Positions 10,694-21,209 of a stretch of 64,000 bases of DNA are shown here, piece after piece; positions within the stretch are counted from its first letter, which is position 1; each line of letters starts with the position of its first letter. The DNA lies in NCBI GenBank assembly GCA_037178855.1, contig JASJZC010000006.1, positions 1,240,001-1,304,000 on the forward strand. The letters are read 5' to 3'. The stretch comes from Oscheius sp. JU75 (Eukaryota; Nematoda; Chromadorea; Rhabditida; Rhabditidae). A model generated the notes under the pieces. It did not search any database and was not told the DNA's origin. It saw only the letters and a program-made list of their open reading frames with translations. A program made the position numbers and the translations under genes.

Positions 10694-12110
10694 TTATAAT
10701 AGAGTATTACCACAAAACCAACCAAGATTAGTTTCTAGTGTTTGGTCATTAGAGAAAACCGATTCGAATTGCTCGGCAAATGCATTGGCTATATCAATAT
10801 CATTAAGGCATTGTTGGCCGTTTTTGGATACAACCACTGGCTTAGCTTTAGATGAGAGTTTGAATTTAATAAACTGATACAGTTCTTTACCATTAAGATT
10901 CCTAATAATCTTTTCCTCTTTAAGCATAACATGCCTCTGTATAGCTTTTGTAAAGTTTTGAATACTAAACAGAGGGTATCTATAGTTACCATTTGATAAA
11001 TTAAAGTCACCTACCATCAAAGCCTTTGATGGTCCACAGCTAATATTATCAGTCGACTACTAGAGCATTGGAAAAAGTTTTGTACTCACTGATTTTAGTA
11101 TAAGCTACAGTATCACGTATAAGGAATAACACACCACCAAAAATATCGCTTTTGTGATATAAAATAACATTATATAAGTCATTCAACTTGTTTTTCAAAC
11201 TACGAGCATTAATGTACATAAAGTTAAGAGAACCTAAATTACCAGATATAGGGCTTAGTTTAAAGAAGTAGGGGTTCGGCTGTTTACTATTTGAATGTTG
11301 GGACCCACCTGTAGTACCTGATGTTTTCTTCCTGTGAGTGATGTAGGCATACGAGTTCGGTTTGAGCTTATTCCAATTCACCTTCACCTCATTGAACTCC
11401 TCATCCAATAGATTAGGTTCTTCTTTAGTATGCTTGCAGATCACTTTTGCATTTTGGTAGTCGATAAAGTAATCCATTTTTGTCTTTCCTTGGACTGCCA
11501 GATTGGCCCTTTTGACGCGTAGAGCAAAACCTTTGATCCTGTCACAGAGGGACAAGGACGGGCGGATGAAAACTTTAGAAGAGTCCAGTGCATCGTGTAT
11601 CCCGGCAAAGACTTTCCTTCTCTCATGCTTAGCAGTTTTAGCACCTTTACGAACGTTTGCCAGCAGTTCGCGCTGAAAAGAGCAGGTCAGCCTAGATCCC
11701 GCGTTAGTTGAGAATTTACCAAGTCGATAGAAGCTTGTTATCTGAAACATATTCAGAGAAGAGAAAATACCCGCTAGAAAATGATGATCCTGCTCATATT
11801 GGGCCTGAGGTGATTGTCCCTTTTCTTCTAGCAGCCCAGAGATGACTACTGATCGGCGACGCTCAACATCTTCATACGAATTCTTGTCTATTGCGTTCAG
11901 CGTTTTGTCCTCAGTGAGGGTTGCAGCTGTAGAGTCGGGAAGCACAGTCATCAGCACGGTGCAAATCACCTTGAAAGCTGTCTTGTCGCCGTTGAAGTTC
12001 TCCACAAAGTTCTGCATGTCCTTCTTCGTCCTTATAGATGGCGTCGTCGCGCTACTTGTAGTAGAAGAAGCGTAGTCTTTGGAAAAATTTTCAGAAGCAA
12101 CCATAATTGA
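10694..12110 (-). mobile_element. CR1/L2-like LINE, truncated
   Basis: The minus-strand frame 12152-11049 (367 codons) has an ORF1-like part containing RRRSVVISGLLEE and KVFIRPSLSLCDR. It then reads into a domain with NFMYINARSLKNKL and KSDIFGGVLFLIRD, typical of the endonuclease start in CR1-type LINEs. A second frame, 11020-10694, contains VGDFNLSN (endonuclease catalytic region) and the linker before the reverse transcriptase (GKELYQFIKFKL, FAEQFESVFSND). The middle of the endonuclease and all of the RT palm are deleted. The join at about 11020-11050 is out of frame. Confidence 0.75.
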
Positions 12111-12119
12111 CCAAAGTTT

Positions 12120-12892
12120 AAAAAAACTGGAAAAAAGGGATGCCAAGTTCATCTACAATAACATCATCCAGCAGATGCCCATCTCTACTGAAGATGTCTC
12201 CAACGCCACTGCCAAGGATTCCGTTCTTTCGCAGCTGGTACACTACATCAAGAAGCACCTAGCAAACCAAGTCCGGATCTCAAGAAGTACAGCTCCATCC
12301 GTTCCTGCGCGATGGCTGTCTCTTCTTCCAGGACCTGATTCCTGCTTCACTCCAGAAGCGTGTCCTCCAAGTCCTGCACAATGGTCATCCCGGCTCTACA
12401 AGAATGAAGTCTCTAGCTATAAAAGACGTCTTCTGGATCAACGTCAATCGGGACATCGACGAGTATGTTCAACTCTGTGAAGACTGTCAGTTAGCTGCCA
12501 AGGCCCCGATCAAGACAACTCTGTCGCCTTGGTCCACACCGAACGAGCCATGCGAAAGGATTCATCTGGATTTTGCTGGACCCATAAATGGTAAGATGCA
12601 CATCATCGTCGTCGACGCCTATTCCAAATGGCCGGGAATTTTCCCCTTGAATGCTGCTACTACTTCTACTACTGCGAAGATACTGGATCGACTGTTCTCC
12701 CAGCTTGGATACCCAAAAACATTAGTCAGCGACAATGGCACCCAGTTTACTTCCAAAGAGCTGATTACTGTAAGAAGAGAGGAATCTATCACACGAAGTC
12801 CGCCATATCATCCACAATCGAATGGCCAAGCTGAAAGGTTCGTCGTAAAGTTCAAACAAGCTCTCAATAAGTCACCAAATGGAACGACCTAG
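12120..12892 (+). mobile_element. Ty3/gypsy integrase fragment
   Basis: Two overlapping frames together carry an integrase. The second frame (12404-12892) shows the zinc-binding CEDCQ of the HHCC domain, then the core domain with HLDFAGPING (first Asp), VVDAYSKWP, LVSDNGTQFTS (second Asp) and YHPQSNGQAERF (Glu). The HxxxH half of the zinc finger (LHNGHPGSTR) is read just upstream, near 12378-12405. A frameshift separates it from the 12120-12400 frame. Neither LTR nor the RT/RNase H is present. It is a dead fragment lying head-to-head with the LINE at 10694-12110. Confidence 0.85.
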
Positions 12893-12989
12893 GTGTAATT
12901 GGATAGCTACATGGGTATAACGGGGGTATATTGCCGAATTCGCTTAACCCCTCCCTAGTCCGAGAACACAGCTTTCCTGTTCTCCCCTG

Positions 12990-13300
12990 CAGCTTTCATT
13001 TTTGGTAGCATACATTCCATCCATTCCAAGAAGAGGTCGGAGTTCATGGTGTGATGATAATCACCATCCTCGACGTTCCCAGCGTTCTGCCAAATCTAGA
13101 CAGAATCTGTCTATCAAGAAATTTCTCAGTTCAATAACTTGGTCGCTCCGGGCAGCATTCCCTTTTCCATGAGGAGGCCGATGACAATGACTCGCTTTCC
13201 TCGAGATGGCGTTGGGTTCGGTCCGATCTTGAGACCTCGGTCGAGGAATTCTTGAGGGTTGACTAAAACTGTCGGTTTCGGAAAAGAGCGTTATACTGTT
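12990..13300 (-). pseudogene. Weak coding remnants, possibly transposase and Rossmann-like
   Basis: On the minus strand about 13050-12990 reads EDGDYHHTMNSDLFLEWME, similar to the D-Y-H-x-x-M-N-x-x-x-F-x-x-W block of DDE transposases. About 13290-13150 reads NPQEFLDRGLKIGPNPTPSR, then GKRVIVIG, the beta-1 style start of a FAD or NAD fold but without the following GxGxxG. The two may be unrelated. Both calls are weak. Confidence 0.25.
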
Positions 13301-13409
13301 TCAAAAATGCGCGTCTGAGGTGGACCAGGTACGTGGTTTCATAAATAATGCACCTGTAAGAGAGACAGAGAGACCCACCCGTACTGTGCCTTCGCTCGCG
13401 CTGCCTTGG

Positions 13410-13745
13410 GGCATATAGTCTTCCAAGACATTGGCAATTTTTTCAAAGGGATCGGAACCTGGGTTTACGACATCTTTATGCTCAAAATCAAAATCTTGTT
13501 TTTACCAAAGCCAGCTATTTCGGGGTGACAATCTCATCAACAATGCCTGTAAGGTTCGCAACCAGTGCTATGAGAGTAATTTGAGTCAGGAGAACTGCGA
13601 TAACACGTAAGTTTCTACCGTTTATCAATTTCTATCCCTGTTTTAGCTTTAGCGCTGGCCTGAAGAACATTCTGACTTGATTGGAAGGAGACTGTGTTCT
13701 GGCAGATGCCTTCTGTGGCGCTGTCAAGAAGTTCGGAGTGAAGAG
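13410..13745 (+). pseudogene. PLA2-like gene fragment, copy 2
   Basis: It is closely related to 9118-9410. It reads QDIGNFF, later NACKVRNQCYESNLSQENCD, then a GTAAGT donor. After a TTTTAG acceptor comes FSAGLKNILT, a stop, and LEGDCVLADAFCGAVKKFG. The completed CDNTF block matches the CDxxF of group XII-type PLA2 better than copy 1 does. The catalytic HD pair is RN here, and the in-frame TGA after ILT breaks it. It is a decayed tandem relative. Confidence 0.4.
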
Positions 13746-13828
13746 TCTATGGATTTTGTATTGTCGCGAGGTCATAGTCTCTGTCTCTGTCACTCACTGA
13801 ACAGGAATGTTCTCTCATCCATTCTTAC

Positions 13829-14020
13829 CCCAATGTCTCCTCCCAGGTAGCACACTGCATTCTCACTCCGTCAAACATTTGCTGGTTCGTCTCATTGTAG
13901 TAGTAGTTGTAGCAGTTCCCATTAAACTCTGTCCAGCCGTTACCACATGGTCTGTACTCTAGAATCCGATTGTTCTCGGTCAATGTATAGTACTCTCTCT
14001 GACAGCCAGAACTGACCCAA
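13829..14020 (-). pseudogene. C-type lectin domain exon
   Basis: The exon is bounded by an acceptor at 14021-14022 and a GTAAGA donor at 13827-13828. It encodes a Cys-containing leader, then CGNGWTEFNGNCYNYYYNET and VRMQCATWEETLG. The C-x(2)-GW-x-x-F-x-x-x-CY start and the QCA(T/A)W(E/A)E helix are hallmarks of the first half of a C-type lectin-like domain. A CT-rich array lies upstream in the intron. The rest of the domain (WIGL and WND boxes) is not found downstream, where PLA2-like debris follows, so the gene is cut off. Confidence 0.6.
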
Positions 14021-14234
14021 CTAGAAGAAGACTCTATACTTAGAGGTACAGACAGGCAACGACAGAGGGACAAAGAGACACAGAAACAGAGAGACCGAAA
14101 GATAGAGAGCAAGTTCTCCAATTTTCGACCCTTCTGTGAATACTTATCGGGTGACTACCTCTATCGATTATGGCGTCTTATCAGCTTTGCCAAACAGCTC
14201 TATTCAACCGTCCCTGTTCTAGTTTTTGTTCGTT

Positions 14235-17200
14235 ATGGGATTGGAAAACTCAAAACGTAAGTGCTGTTCTTGATCGACTTTACTTCCACTAGATTTATAG
14301 TGAAAAAACAGACAGTGCAGCCTGTTACATCGGATGAGCATGTTCCCGTATTCAAGCAAGGGGAGAATATTTTTGATCTGAATAAGCTGTCGCAGGGAGG
14401 TGAAGGAACTATTTACACGGCCCAAATCACGAACAAAGGGTAAGTGTGATTAAGGTGCAAATCATTATTTATAGAACAGTTTGTGTTAAAGAATTTCACA
14501 AATTTGGTATAAGTGAGCAAAAGGAAGTAGACAAGCTAGTGAAATTGGTAGGCATCATTCAAGATTTTCTTACTGCTTTAGAGAGGAAAGCATCCGAACA
14601 TAGTGGAAATAGTTGGCACTTACAAAGGCTTCAACCCCCATGCTCCGCAAATAGTCTATCGAGGCTATGTTATGGAGTTTATGGCTGGAGGAAGCCTTGA
14701 TGGAGGTAAATGCTCTCTGCCTGTCTGTCTTTCTGTCCCTGTGTCAGAGCCTCAAGACGTATCAAACGTTGTTTAGCAATTTACTCCGACAAGCTCTATG
14801 AACCCAAACAAGCATATCATTGGATGTACCAAATATCTCATGCTGTGATCTATATGCACTTAAAGAAAATTGTCCATCTCGATTTGAAGCCTTTAAAGTG
14901 AGTTCGACAAAACAGGAGCAGTAGCTCTTTAGCATCCTACTGGATGTTACGGGAAATTGCGTGAAGGTTGGAGATTTCGGACTGTCCAAAAACTTGATGT
15001 TTTCCAAACTGACTGCCAGGTTTGGATCAGTCTCACTTCTGCAAAAGAGAAATTTCAGAAGAGCAACGGTCCTTTATATGGCTCCAGAGCTCTTTGATGA
15101 AGAAATCCATCTTCAGGAGCAAAACTTGTACGAGGCCGATGTTTACTCTCTTGGTGTGACATTTTGGGAAATCCTTTATCGAAAGTATGATTTTATACTC
15201 TCTCGTTAAACAATGTATTAAGACCACCTTTCGACGGTTTGTCACCAGCTCAAATATACCAAAAAGTAGTAGCAGGAGAGCGTCCGAGCATGGAGAACTT
15301 CATTTGGGAAAAGGAGATTCGCGAACTGATTGAAAAGTAAATAAGTTCTCTTTGTTTCGTTTTTGGGACTGCCTGATAACATCCCATGGGTTGTTTTTCG
15401 GAAGTTTACTTTTTTCAGATCTTGGATAGGTAAACCTTATGAGCGTTGCTCCCTCCAGGACTACATTTATACTTTGCTTACTGTTCAGCAGGTGATTTAA
15501 TTCATAGGGACAGTAATATTGCGAGGGTGTGAGCGCCTGGTGGAACGCTTTTTTCAAATGGGTTCCGCCACTCATTTCCTCATTTTTCGGGTATTTTTGG
15601 TCAAAATAGATGAGTCTAATATAAAATTGGTTAAGCACACTTAAAAATGGTTAAGCACGCTTAAAAATGTTGAAAACGTGTGTAAAGTACCGAAAAATAT
15701 GAAAAAGATTCTTTTTGGGGGAAATTTGTTGCGAGACCCGTTTGAAAAAAAAATGCGCCTTTTACCCGTTATAACTGGACTGTCTCTTTCAGAGCGGTGA
15801 TCATACTACGATTCGATCTCAACAGCTATCGCCTGCTATCGAAAGGTCAGCAAACCAGTTACTGCAGCTGAAAGTGGTCAATAAGACAAACAATGTAAAG
15901 AAAAAGGACACAAAGGATGACAGCAAGTTCACTATTTCCGACATTGTTGATCTTCACATTGCCGTTATTAAGGGAGATATGAAACTAGTTCAATCGCTAA
16001 TGGATAGAGGAGTCGATGTCAATGGGATAGAGGCCGAGTTTAACTTCACTCCTCTTCGTGCTGCTATTCAAAATGGTCATATTGACATGGTCAAGCTGCT
16101 CCTCCAACATGGAGCTTCGGTCACTTTAACGGATAATGTTAATTGGACTCCTCTTTATGCTGCTGCTCTAAATGGTCATGTTGACATGGTCAAGCTGCTC
16201 CTCCAACATGGAGCTTCGGTCACTTTAACGGATAATGATGAGTGGACTCCTCTTCATGCTGCTGCTTATAATGGTAATGTTGACATGGTCAAGCTGCTCC
16301 TCCAACATGGAGCTTCGGTCACTTCAACGGATTATGATAGGTGGACTCCCCTTCATGCTGCTGCTCAAAATGGTCATGTTGACATGGTCAAGCTGTTCCT
16401 CCAACATGGAGCTTCGGTCACTTCAACAGACAAACATGGGGTGACTCCTCTTCGTACTGCTGCTCGAAGTGGTCATGTTGACATGGTCAAGTTGCTCCTC
16501 CAGCATGGAGCTTCGGTCAATTCAACGGATAATGAAGGAAAGACTCCTCTTCATGCTGCTGCTCAAAATGGTCATGTTGACATGGTCAAGCTGCTCCTCC
16601 AACATGGAGCTTCGGTCACTTCAACGGATAATGATGAGTGGACTCCTTTTCATGCTGCTGCTCAAAATGATCATGTTGACATTGTCAAGCTGCTCCTCCA
16701 ACATGGAGCTTCGGTCACTTCAACGAATAACAATAGGTGGATTCCTCTTTATGCTGCTGCTCAAAACGGCCATGCTGACATGGTTAAGCTGCTCCTCCAA
16801 CATGGAGCTTCGACCACTTCAACGGATAATGATGAGTGGACTCCTCTTTATGCTGCTGCTCGAAATGGTCATGTTGATATGGTCAAGCTGCTCCTCCAAC
16901 ATGGAGCTTCGATCACTTCAACGGATAATGATGAGTGGACTCCTCTTTATGCTGCTGCTCGAAATGGTCATGTTGACATGGTCAAGTTGTTCCTCCAACA
17001 TGGAGTTTCGGTCACTTTAACGCATAATAATAGGTGGATTCCTCTTCATGCTGCTATTCAAAATGGACATGTTGACATGGTCAAGCTGCTCCTCCAACAT
17101 GGAGCTTCGGTCATTTCAACGGACAAATATGGGGTGACTCCTCTTTATGCTGCTGCACAAAATGGTCGTGTTGACATGGTCAAGCTGCTCCTCCAACATG

Positions 17201-18126
17201 GAGCTTCGGTCACTTTAACGGATAATGATGAGTGGACTCCTCTTCATGCTGCTGCTTATAATGGTAATGTTGACATGGTCAAGCTGCTCCTCCAACATGG
17301 AGCTTCGGTCACTTCAACGGATTATGATGGGAAGACTTCTCTTCATGCTGCGGCTCAAAATGGTCATATTGACATAGTCAAGCTGCTCCTCCAACATGGA
17401 GCTTCGGTCACTTTAACGGATAATGATAAGTGGACTCCTCTTCATGCTGCTACTCAAAATGGTCATGTTGACATGGTCAAGCTGTTCCTCCAACATGGAG
17501 CTTCGGTCACTTTAACGGACAAATATGGGAAGACTCCTCTTTATGCTGCTGCTCAAAATGGTCATGTTGACATGGTCAAGCTGTTCCTCCAACATGGAGT
17601 TTCGGTCACTTTAACGGACAAATATGGGAAGACTCCTCTTTATGCTGCTGCTCAAAATGGTCATGTTGACATGGTCAAGCTGCTCCTCCAACATGGAGCT
17701 TCGGTCACTTTAACGGATGATGATAAATGGACTCCTCTTCATGCTGCTGCTCAAAAGGGTCATGTTGACATGGTGAAGCTGCTCCTCCAACATGGAGCTT
17801 CGGTCACTTCAACGGACAAATATGGGAAGACTTCTCTTTATGCTGCTGCTCGAAGTGGTCATGTTGACATGGTCAAGCTGCTCCTCCAACATGGAGCTTC
17901 GGTCACTTTAACGGATAATGATAAATGGACTCCTCTTCATGCTGCTGCTCAAAAGGGTCGTGTTGACATGGTGAAGCTGCTCCTCCAACATGGAGCTTCG
18001 GTCACTTCAACGGACAAATATGGGAAGACTCCTTTTCATGCTGCTGCTCAAAATGGTCATTTTGACATTGTCACGCTGCTCCTCCAACATGAAGCTTCGG
18101 TCACTTCGAAGAATAAAAGCCAATAA
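14235..18126 (+). CDS. Protein kinase with C-terminal ankyrin array
   Basis: Ten exons close in phase to 1070 codons: 14235-14256, 14301-14439, 14475-14547, 14582-14705, 14777-14897, 14933-15019, 15059-15184, 15223-15336, 15419-15491 and 15793-18126. The start MGLENSK could be myristoylated. The kinase domain covers about residues 30-292: Gly-rich LSQGGEGTIY (37-46), VCVKEF with Lys59, MEFMAGGSLD hinge, catalytic HLDLKPLN (153-160), GDFGLSK (DFG 174-176), YMAPE (195-199) and DVYSLGV. The Arg of HRD is Leu, so it is a non-RD kinase, but Lys, Asp and DFG are all kept and activity is likely. About 22 ankyrin repeats follow (residues ~320-1070) as a probable binding scaffold. Substrate unknown. 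Paralogous pieces lie at 28.9, 56.4 and 60.7 kb. Confidence 0.9.
15553..15762. repeat. MITE-like element in kinase intron 9
   Basis: The left end contains GCTTTTTTCAAATGGGTTCC. The right end is an imperfect inverse, with GACCCGTTTGAAAAAAAAAT then GCGCC. The interior repeats TTAAGCACRCTTAAAAATG twice. A related single arm with following sequence lies at 48408-48520. Confidence 0.5.
16050..18120 (+). repeat. 99-bp tandem array encoding ankyrin repeats
   Basis: Twenty-one units of 33 codons (plus one divergent leading unit) repeat the pattern TPLHAAAQNGHVDMVKLLLQ followed by HGASVTSTD and a variable 3-4 residue finger. Units are nearly identical at the base level, including synonymous sites such as CTCCTCCAACATGGAGCTTC. 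That points to recent expansion or conversion. Units 2-3 and 12-13 share the same finger order, which suggests multi-unit duplication. Confidence 0.95.
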
Positions 18127-18167
18127 AACCAATAACTCCTTCGGATACACAGTGAACCAGATAATTA

Positions 18168-18781
18168 GAATCTGGATTTGTGAAAAGTGGATTTAAAGTA
18201 AAGGGAATTGACTTTCTTTTGAGCTCGTTCTAAAGTCAACCAAACAAGCCAAAGATAGAACGCGACAAAAAGTGAGCAATATTTTGTACAAGGGTCAAAA
18301 TTCACGTCTTTCCTCTAAGACGGACTCACTTAAAATCCTTACGTCCAAGAGGCGAGGTCATATTTGGGCTATATTCACGTGGTTTATAAATTTCCGATAC
18401 AGGATCAAAGGTTCCAAGTGGAAGAGTTTTGTCCTGCAGTTCAAAGACAACACTGCCAAGTAGTGAGATACCTTTTGCGCACAGTAACTGTTGGCATGCC
18501 AAGGAAAGTTGAGACAGTTCGGGAAATCGCGTCTTTAAGCGGACGTTGCTTCTGCAGCGGTAGCTCGACCAAGAAAAACGAAAACAACGAAAAACGAGAA
18601 CGACATGGATTTGACTTTTTTTTTACGAAGTATTGTTCACTTTTCGTCGCGTTCTGTTTTTGGCTTGTTTGTTTGACTTCAGCGGACATTTTATTGTTCA
18701 CTTTTTGCTCATTTAGAATGAGGTCGACAGAAAGTCAAACTCCTTTACTTTAAAGAATCCACTTTTTCCCAAATCCAGATT
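18168..18781. repeat. Foldback element with ~115-150 base arms
   Basis: The arm 18168-18284 (ATCTGGATTTGTGAAAAGTG onward, with CAAACAAGCC and GAACGCGAC) is the inverse of 18630-18781 (ending CACTTTTTCCCAAATCCAGAT). The two differ by small indels. About 345 bases lie between them. It starts about 40 bases after the kinase-ankyrin stop codon, so transcripts of that gene may include it. Confidence 0.75.
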
Positions 18782-18789
18782 GTTCACCC

Positions 18790-20020
18790 TTTGTCGAAAT
18801 TCACAGAATTTACTGGTACTACTTGTATTTACTGGGATTTACTGTCCACTTCCGTTGATATATATATGTGTTGATATTTCGATCAAATGTTAACTCACCC
18901 TCACAATTTCGTTTTATTTCCACGTTCCAGTCCGAAACTTTGTCACCTTCCGAATTTCATCAATTCTTTTGAACCCAAAAAACTGCTCAAAACTTTTCGC
19001 CTCTTTAGCATGAAAAACCAAAGGTGCTCAGCAAAACGTAAAAAAAAAACGTTCTAGGCACCATTTACTATCTTTGCAATTGAAAAAAAAATTGGTTCTA
19101 GGGGGTAAAATTTTAAGAGAAATCCGATGGAATAAGTCCTGAAAATGCTTCTATCGCGCGTTAAGCACATTTTCAGTGTTTTAGAAATTTGCACTAGTGA
19201 GAGGTAAGGCCAAATCCACTTACCGACATAATTTGATCTATGAGCCTGCTTCTAGAACTTCCACTACTGTTTTGCTATAACATCGAAATTCTGGCTCTAG
19301 ATCTTTTTGTTTCACAGACATGGTAAAGCACTATGTTAAAATCGTTTCCAATCTCTGTAAGCTTCTGTTTCCTAAAAAAAAAAGCTATATTTTCGACCGT
19401 GGGCAAATGGATAAACTTGCAGAAAGGCAAGCTACGAGTATGATGGGACCCGTATGTTGCTTGATGACTACAGCACCCAGCTCCTGCACAGCAGGCTGAA
19501 AACAGACTGTGTTTGGGACCTCAGTTTATCTAGGAAATTTATTGCATCACAAGACCAGTGACAGCTGCTCGAGAAGTGACTGAACTATTTGAGCGTAGTT
19601 TATTTTGGTTTCAGCTGTAGCATAATCCCTGGTAGGCAGATGGGACACAGTGTGGGTAGGCTTTCAATCGTAAAAAAATAAAAAGTGAAAATCGTATTCG
19701 ACATGGCCAAGCTTATTCTCCAACATGGAGTTATCGTCGACAGTGAAAATAGCAATCACAGAAAACAATCAATCAAAAGTGAAAATCGAAAGAAATGAAA
19801 TTCACAAATTAAATGTCAACATTGAAAACTGTTTGACAGTGTTGCTTTATATCTGTAACATTACTCTTTCAAGGGTGAAGTTCGGAAAAATGTACAGAAC
19901 TTCCCATTTTTCACAAGTAAACAAATGCACAACGCTTTGTACACCCCTTCCCCGCCAACAATAAAAATATAGAACAAGATAATCGTGTCAAGGTTTTTTA
20001 TTCTCACAGAAATAACTTTA
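18790..20020. other. Non-coding region with an ankyrin remnant
   Basis: At about 19703-19760 the text CATGGCCAAGCTTATTCTCC and CAACATGGAGTTATCGTCGA matches part of the ankyrin unit at 29078-29130. A frame at 19725-19964 has no other support. Nothing else is recognised. Confidence 0.5.
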
Positions 20021-20024
20021 GCGC

Positions 20025-21203
20025 TTTATCGGACGACCTAGTGGGCCTTCTCCTCCTTGGCCTTCTTGCTGCCGGCTTTGAGATTTCCGATAAGTGTTGT
20101 TGTCAGTCAGGATGGCCGAGTTGCCGCCGGTTAGGTTCTCGTCCGGCTGCAGGTTCTCAACCAGGCTGCCAATGTCGTAGACCTGGAAATGAGCGATCTG
20201 TCTCTCTGTTTCTCCGTCTCTCTGTCTCCATGTCTCTCCGACTCCGTCATTCTGTCTCCCTGTCTCTCTACTTCGCGTCTATCTTACCTTGTCCATTGTG
20301 ATATCGATTTCCAGAGGTCCCTTTAAACTCCTACTCATGGCTCCTTTCGTCCCGTGTCGAATCGGTTCCCTCTGTCCGGCTTCCAGCGTCAACGGACCCA
20401 TGAACTGCTCTTGTCGATCTTGCCCGGCTCCATGTTCTTGGGCTCCAGCTCAGGTTGCTCCGGCTCTTCCACACTCCTCTCAATCGGCTTTTTGACCGGC
20501 TTCCTCTTCGCATGCTGCTTGTTGCCGCCACCTTGACGCAGCCTTGGCGATCAGCCCGTGATTGGCTGTTAGGATTTTTTCAAGGTCAAGGTGCTCGTCT
20601 TGTCGGACTTCTTTTCTGGCGTAGTCTTCTTTCTCTCAACCTTCTTCTCGGCCTTCTTGGTGCGTAATGACCACGACGACGACGCCTGTGATCAAGACCA
20701 GGACGACGATGGCTAGTTTACTAAATAGTACAATAGCCGGATTAGCGGTAAGGAAGAGAGGGAGGCTGGCGGTACAGCTCGAGGTTGGACTGAGTCTTTT
20801 TGGGACTTAGGCAAGATGAATCATTCCTGACTCTTTGATACTAAGTGGGACTTGGGGGATACAAGGAACACAGTTCCCGTCCTCGTCGTATCCTTTGTCG
20901 TAGTCGAGAAGACGACCGGGACTGGCGGAGCAACCGTACTCCTCCCGGTAGTTGTGGAAGCCTCATTTGTAATGATCGTAGTACTGGTAGTGGTGGTGGT
21001 GGTAGAAGTAGGAATAGTAACGACTACTGTAGTTTTGTTCGTCTCCGTCTGAATTCCGGTAGACGAGTTGGGCTGGACTGTGGTCCCGTTTGTGGCTTCA
21101 GCTGGACTGGCCGAATTAGAAGTGACAGTTGTTCCATTGGCACAAATTCCTTCTAGAGCTTCCAACGAGGTGACCATCTCGAGGCCAACCATGTACTGTA
21201 CCA
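20025..21203 (-). pseudogene. Thr-rich mucin-like membrane protein gene, probably broken
   Basis: The exon starting after a TTTCAG acceptor at 21203 encodes a stalk rich in Thr and Ser, with several N-x-T/S sites (CANGTTV, TNGTTV, PNSSTG, TNKTTV) and long Thr runs. About 20730-20670 encodes a hydrophobic segment, KLAIVVLVLITGVVVVVI, fitting a single membrane span. A Lys-rich basic tail follows in a shifted frame, then a Pro/Glu-rich segment. A last exon near 20185-20035 reads VYDIGSLVENLQPDENLTGG. The frames do not join cleanly, so small introns are missed or the gene is decayed. A surface mucin-like protein is inferred from composition. Confidence 0.4.
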
Positions 21204-21209
21204 CTGAAA

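Noticed and set aside
16235-17020. Long plus-strand frames shifted by one within the ankyrin array
   Set aside because: They are shadows created by the 99-base periodicity of the array, since a unit length divisible by three keeps all frames open.
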